A DNA stretch of 46,288 nt from assembly GCF_001028175.1 (NCBI RefSeq), contig NZ_AEJF01000059.1:1-46288 (forward strand), given 5' to 3'. Below, one piece after another: positions 43,678 through 46,288 of the stretch. Below the pieces are notes generated by a model. The model had not been told where the DNA came from. It saw nothing but the letters and a program-made list of their open reading frames with translations, and made no database searches. The translations under genes were made by a program, and so were the position numbers. This DNA comes from Caballeronia mineralivorans PML1(12) (GTDB lineage: Bacteria; Pseudomonadota; Gammaproteobacteria; Burkholderiales; Burkholderiaceae). Each line of letters begins with the position of its first letter. Within the stretch, counting starts at the first letter, position 1.

Positions 43678-44724
43678 TTACACCATGCGCGCGACGTCGA
43701 TGACCGCATCGGCGAACGCTTTTGGCGCTTCCTGCGGCAGGTTGTGCCCGATCCCGCCGCCGATGTTCCGGTGTACATACTTGCCCGTGAACTTTTTCGC
43801 GTAGGCCGACGGGTCGGGATGTGGCGCTCCATTCGCGTCGCCTTCGAGCGTGATGGCCGGCACCGCGATAGCCGGCGCCGTCGCCAGGCGCTGTTCGAGC
43901 GTGTCGTATTGCGGTTCGCCCTTCGCGAGTCCGAGACGCCAGCGATAGTTATGAATCACCACCGCGACATGATCCGGGTTCGCGAACGACTGTGCGGAGC
44001 GGTCGTAGGTCGCATCGTCGAAGTCCCACTTCGGTGACGCGAGACGCCAGATGAGCTTGTTGAATTCGTTGCGGTTCGCTTCGTACCCCGCTTGACCGCG
44101 CTCCGTGGCGAAATAGAACTGATACCACCATGCAAGTTCCGCTTTCGGTGGCAGTGGCGTGTGGTTGGCGGCCTGGCTGCCGATCAGATAGCCGCTCACC
44201 GATACCAGCGCCTTGCATCGTTCCGGCCACAGCGCGGCGATGATGCCGGCCGTGCGCGCGCCCCAGTCGAAGCCGCCGAACACGGCCTTGTCGATCTTCA
44301 ACGCGTCCATCAGCGCGATGATGTCGACGGCGACGAGGGCTTGCTGCCCGTTGCGCGGGGTATCGGCGGACAGGAAGCGCGTCGTGCCGTAGCCGCGCAG
44401 ATACGGCACGATCACGCGATAGCCGGCGGCCGCAAGCAGTGGCGTGACTTCGGCGAAGCTGTAGATGTCGTAGGGCCATCCGTGCAGCAGGATCACGACC
44501 GGGCCGTTGCCCGGTCCCGCTTCCGCATAGCCGATGCTGAGCGTTCCCGCATTGACCTGGCGAATGGTGTCGAACGATGCGAGGCGCGCAGAGCCCTTGG
44601 CGGGGCTCGTGTTCCCGGCCGCTTGCGCGTTGGCGAGTCCGCTGAGTCCGAATTCGAGCAGGCCGACGCCTGCAATAGTCGTCTTCAGCAGACGGCGGCG
44701 GCGAGAATTCATCTCATCTGGCAT
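43678..44724 (-). CDS. Alpha/beta hydrolase, epoxide-hydrolase/dehalogenase-like, Tat-exported
   Basis: The product has 348 aa. A twin-arginine-type leader (SRRRRLLKTT at residues 7-16, then a hydrophobic stretch, cleavage near ANA at about 33) points to periplasmic export after folding. The fold motifs are HGWP (81-84, oxyanion side), nucleophile Asp153 in GGFDWGAR and catalytic His327 in GIGHNLP. An Asp nucleophile is typical of epoxide hydrolases and haloalkane or fluoroacetate dehalogenases rather than esterases. AAGGAG lies about 7 nt before the ATG at 44724; a second ATG at 44712 would still keep the Tat motif. No partner gene is evident. Confidence 0.9.
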   Translation of the reverse strand: MPDEMNSRRRRLLKTTIAGVGLLEFGLSGLANAQAAGNTSPAKGSARLASFDTIRQVNAGTLSIGYAEAGPGNGPVVILLHGWPYDIYSFAEVTPLLAAAGYRVIVPYLRGYGTTRFLSADTPRNGQQALVAVDIIALMDALKIDKAVFGGFDWGARTAGIIAALWPERCKALVSVSGYLIGSQAANHTPLPPKAELAWWYQFYFATERGQAGYEANRNEFNKLIWRLASPKWDFDDATYDRSAQSFANPDHVAVVIHNYRWRLGLAKGEPQYDTLEQRLATAPAIAVPAITLEGDANGAPHPDPSAYAKKFTGKYVHRNIGGGIGHNLPQEAPKAFADAVIDVARMV

Positions 44725-44755
44725 GGTTGTTTCTCCTTTGAAATTGTGTCGCTTT

Positions 44756-44848
44756 TTAGTATTCGATCGGGCGCAGCGCGGAGGCGTCGCCGATCGGCTG
44801 GAAGCCGGGCGCGAACGGGCCTCCCGGATCACGCCGACCGCCGTTCAT
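44756..44848 (-). pseudogene. Possible C-terminal gene remnant (30 codons)
   Basis: On the minus strand, directly upstream of the hydrolase, a frame reads MNGGRRDPGGPFAPGFQP then IGDASALRPIEY and stop. It has no Shine-Dalgarno and looks like the tail of a larger protein. It lies in the 233-nt gap between the DUF4148 and hydrolase genes. I do not recognise the parent family. Confidence 0.25.
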
Positions 44849-44957
44849 TCGTCAGGCGGAAGTTTCACCGCCTGTATCGCTGCATTCAGGCTACATCGAT
44901 TTTCCCGCGCGCTTGTTCACGGCGGAGTCTCGAATGAGTACGTGTAAGTGGGTAGGT

Positions 44958-45182
44958 TCAGCTTCCGCGATAGAGCGTGCTGAGACTGGCGAGTTGTCCG
45001 TCCTTCTGCGCCTGCACCAATTCGCGGCGAACGTCGGCACGCGTCTTCTGCGACGTGACGATGCGGCTCGTACCGGATTGCTCCGTCTGCGCAGCGGTGG
45101 AGGTCGTGGTGTTGTCGGCGGCCTGAGCCAAGCCCGAAGCGGCAAATGCGGCAAAAGCCAAAGCGATGATCGAAGTTTTCAT
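44958..45182 (-). CDS. DUF4148-domain exported protein
   Basis: This is a 74-aa secreted or periplasmic protein. A Sec signal peptide ends AQA at about residue 21. The mature part contains KTRADVRRELVQAQKDGQL followed by a short tail, the DUF4148 pattern found in many copies in Burkholderiaceae genomes and supporting the taxonomic guess. AAGGAG lies about 7 nt before the ATG. Function is unknown for the family. It stands alone, co-directional with the hydrolase and the thioredoxin-like gene. Confidence 0.92.
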   Translation of the reverse strand: MKTSIIALAFAAFAASGLAQAADNTTTSTAAQTEQSGTSRIVTSQKTRADVRRELVQAQKDGQLASLSTLYRGS

Positions 45183-45380
45183 GATGTTCTCCTTGAAACG
45201 ATGAAGGGTTGGGAAACGCCCGGAAACGCATCAGTTGCGTGGCAATTCGTTGCGATCTGTCGTTGATGCATTTGAACGCGCCGACGTATCTGGCGTGTGT
45301 CCTGACCCGGGCGTTTTGCAAGCCTGTGTATCGGCGGCTTCGCGGATACATTGCGATACGAAAGGCCTGCGGACGCCGCA

Positions 45381-45911
45381 TTACTTCTGCGCGAGCAACT
45401 GCTTGATCGCCGCCTCGGTCTGCTCGTATTCGCCTTCGCCGAAGTGCGTGTAGACCACTTTTCCCTGCTTGTCGATGAGATAGAACGCCGGCCAGTACTG
45501 GTTGTCGTAGGCGGTCCAGGTCGCATAGCGGTTGTCCTGCGCGACCGGGTAGGTAATGTCGAAACGCTTGATCGCGGTCTTCACGTTGCCGGTGTCACGC
45601 TCGAACGGATACTCGGGCGTATGCACGCCGACAACCACCAGCCCCTGGTCCTTGTACTTCTGATTCCACGTCTTCACGTAAGGCAGCGTGTGAACGCAGT
45701 TGATGCACGAGTAGGTCCAGAAGTCGACGAGCACCACTTTTCCGCGCAGTTGCTGCAGGGTCAGCGGCTCGCTGTTGAGCCACTTGTCGATGCCGGTGAA
45801 TTCCGGTGCCGGCACCGGGTGCGCGACCGGGCCCGCCTGAGCGGCGCCGGCGCTAGCCGCGATGGCGGTAAAGAGGGCGGCGGCGGTGAGGGTCTTGAGT
45901 CGGTTGAACAT
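45381..45911 (-). CDS. Exported thioredoxin-like protein (TlpA/DipZ-C-terminal type)
   Basis: This is a 176-aa periplasmic redoxin. The signal peptide ends AQA at about residue 26. The active-site CINC (Cys69, Cys72) is in FWTYSCINC, typical of the periplasmic domain found in DipZ-type proteins, and PAFYLIDKQGKVVY supplies the cis-Pro region. It begins 1 nt after the stop of the CcdA-like gene, with AAAGGA upstream. The membrane protein probably passes electrons from cytoplasmic thioredoxin to this protein; together they do the job that DipZ does as one fusion. Confidence 0.92.
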   Translation of the reverse strand: MFNRLKTLTAAALFTAIAASAGAAQAGPVAHPVPAPEFTGIDKWLNSEPLTLQQLRGKVVLVDFWTYSCINCVHTLPYVKTWNQKYKDQGLVVVGVHTPEYPFERDTGNVKTAIKRFDITYPVAQDNRYATWTAYDNQYWPAFYLIDKQGKVVYTHFGEGEYEQTEAAIKQLLAQK

Positions 45912-45912
45912 G

Positions 45913-46288
45913 TCAGAGTCCTTTGAGTGCAGGGAGGTAGGAAGCGATCCACGCATAAGCGAGGACGTCGTATTGCAGGTAGATGGCGAGCGCGGTGAGC
46001 ATCACCAGAACGCCGAATACCTGCTGGATGCGGTGTGTATGACGGGCCAGTACGCGCACCCGCCGCGTGATGAACTGACCGCCGTAGATGATCGCGAGCA
46101 TCGGAATGGCGGCGCCGATCGCATATAGCGCGAGCAGCAGCCCTGACCAATGAAGGTCCTGCGCCTTGACGACAAGCACCAGGATCGACGCGAGGACGGG
46201 TCCGGCGCACGGCGTCCATACCGCTCCCAGCGACATCCCGAGCACGAAGCCGCCCGCGTTGCCGGTGCTGGCCGGCGCGCCATTGAGC
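45913..46288 (-). CDS. CcdA/DsbD-type membrane electron transporter (5' end cut by window)
   Basis: The frame enters from the right edge and gives the last 124 residues of an inner-membrane protein with at least three to four hydrophobic segments. GMSLGAVWTPCAGPVLASIL contains the TPC motif whose Cys carries the disulfide in CcdA/DsbD transporters. The start codon is beyond the window. It ends 1 nt before the thioredoxin-like gene, so they form an operon in which this protein delivers reductant across the membrane. Confidence 0.88.
   Translation of the reverse strand, partial: LNGAPASTGNAGGFVLGMSLGAVWTPCAGPVLASILVLVVKAQDLHWSGLLLALYAIGAAIPMLAIIYGGQFITRRVRVLARHTHRIQQVFGVLVMLTALAIYLQYDVLAYAWIASYLPALKGL

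Overview
The window is GC-rich, densely coded DNA from a beta-proteobacterium, most likely Burkholderiaceae (Paraburkholderia/Caballeronia type). The grounds are the family mix: a DUF4148 secreted protein, an OmpC-type trimeric porin, many LysR/IclR/GntR-controlled transport-plus-enzyme cassettes, MetNIQ with a non-lipoprotein MetQ, zwf, and a TctDE-like pair beside a tricarboxylate symporter. I saw no rRNA, tRNA, CRISPR array, IS element or phage gene. It reads as an accessory catabolic stretch in which short cassettes follow one another.

Layout. 0-6.3 kb is a sulfur module: a window-edge TauD/AtsK-type sulfate-ester dioxygenase, a small unknown protein, an FMN reductase, metNIQ behind an attenuator-like leader, and an orphan NMT1/SsuA-type binding protein. 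At 6.3 kb lies a quinone oxidoreductase relic with a large internal deletion. 6.6-10 kb holds a citrate/tricarballylate-type MFS symporter with a TctDE-like two-component system. 10-13.7 kb holds zwf and an EAL-CBS-GGDEF protein. 13.7-15.1 kb holds an AT-rich gap and an orphan response regulator. 15.2-20.6 kb holds a GntP permease, a porin, a SelA-like PLP ammonia-lyase, an IclR regulator and a RidA deaminase, which together look like uptake and deamination of an amino hydroxy acid. 20.6-25 kb holds DUF485, a solute:sodium symporter and a nitrilase, with a divergent LysR. 25.3-26.5 kb holds an acyltransferase preceded by a 25-bp tandem repeat.

26.5-36 kb is the most interesting part. A promoter region packed with five inverted repeats and a good sigma-54 site precedes a ten-kilobase, one-direction operon: an AtzF-like allophanate hydrolase, a Tat-exported BMP-family binding protein, two permeases, a BiuH-like biuret hydrolase, a double ATPase, a second isochorismatase-fold hydrolase, an AtzH-like DUF3225 protein and a FCD-type GntR regulator. 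I infer a nitrogen-scavenging system that imports and fully mineralises biuret and probably a longer relative such as triuret. It has AtzF and AtzH but lacks the usual AtzD/AtzE/AtzG.

36-46.3 kb is mixed: a lower-GC patch (secreted unknown, GFA-fold protein, SnoaL-like protein), a LysR between two MFS exporters, a LysR/SDR/tautomerase cassette whose SDR lacks the catalytic Tyr, a Tat-exported alpha/beta hydrolase, a DUF4148 protein, and a thioredoxin-like/CcdA-like pair that runs off the right edge.
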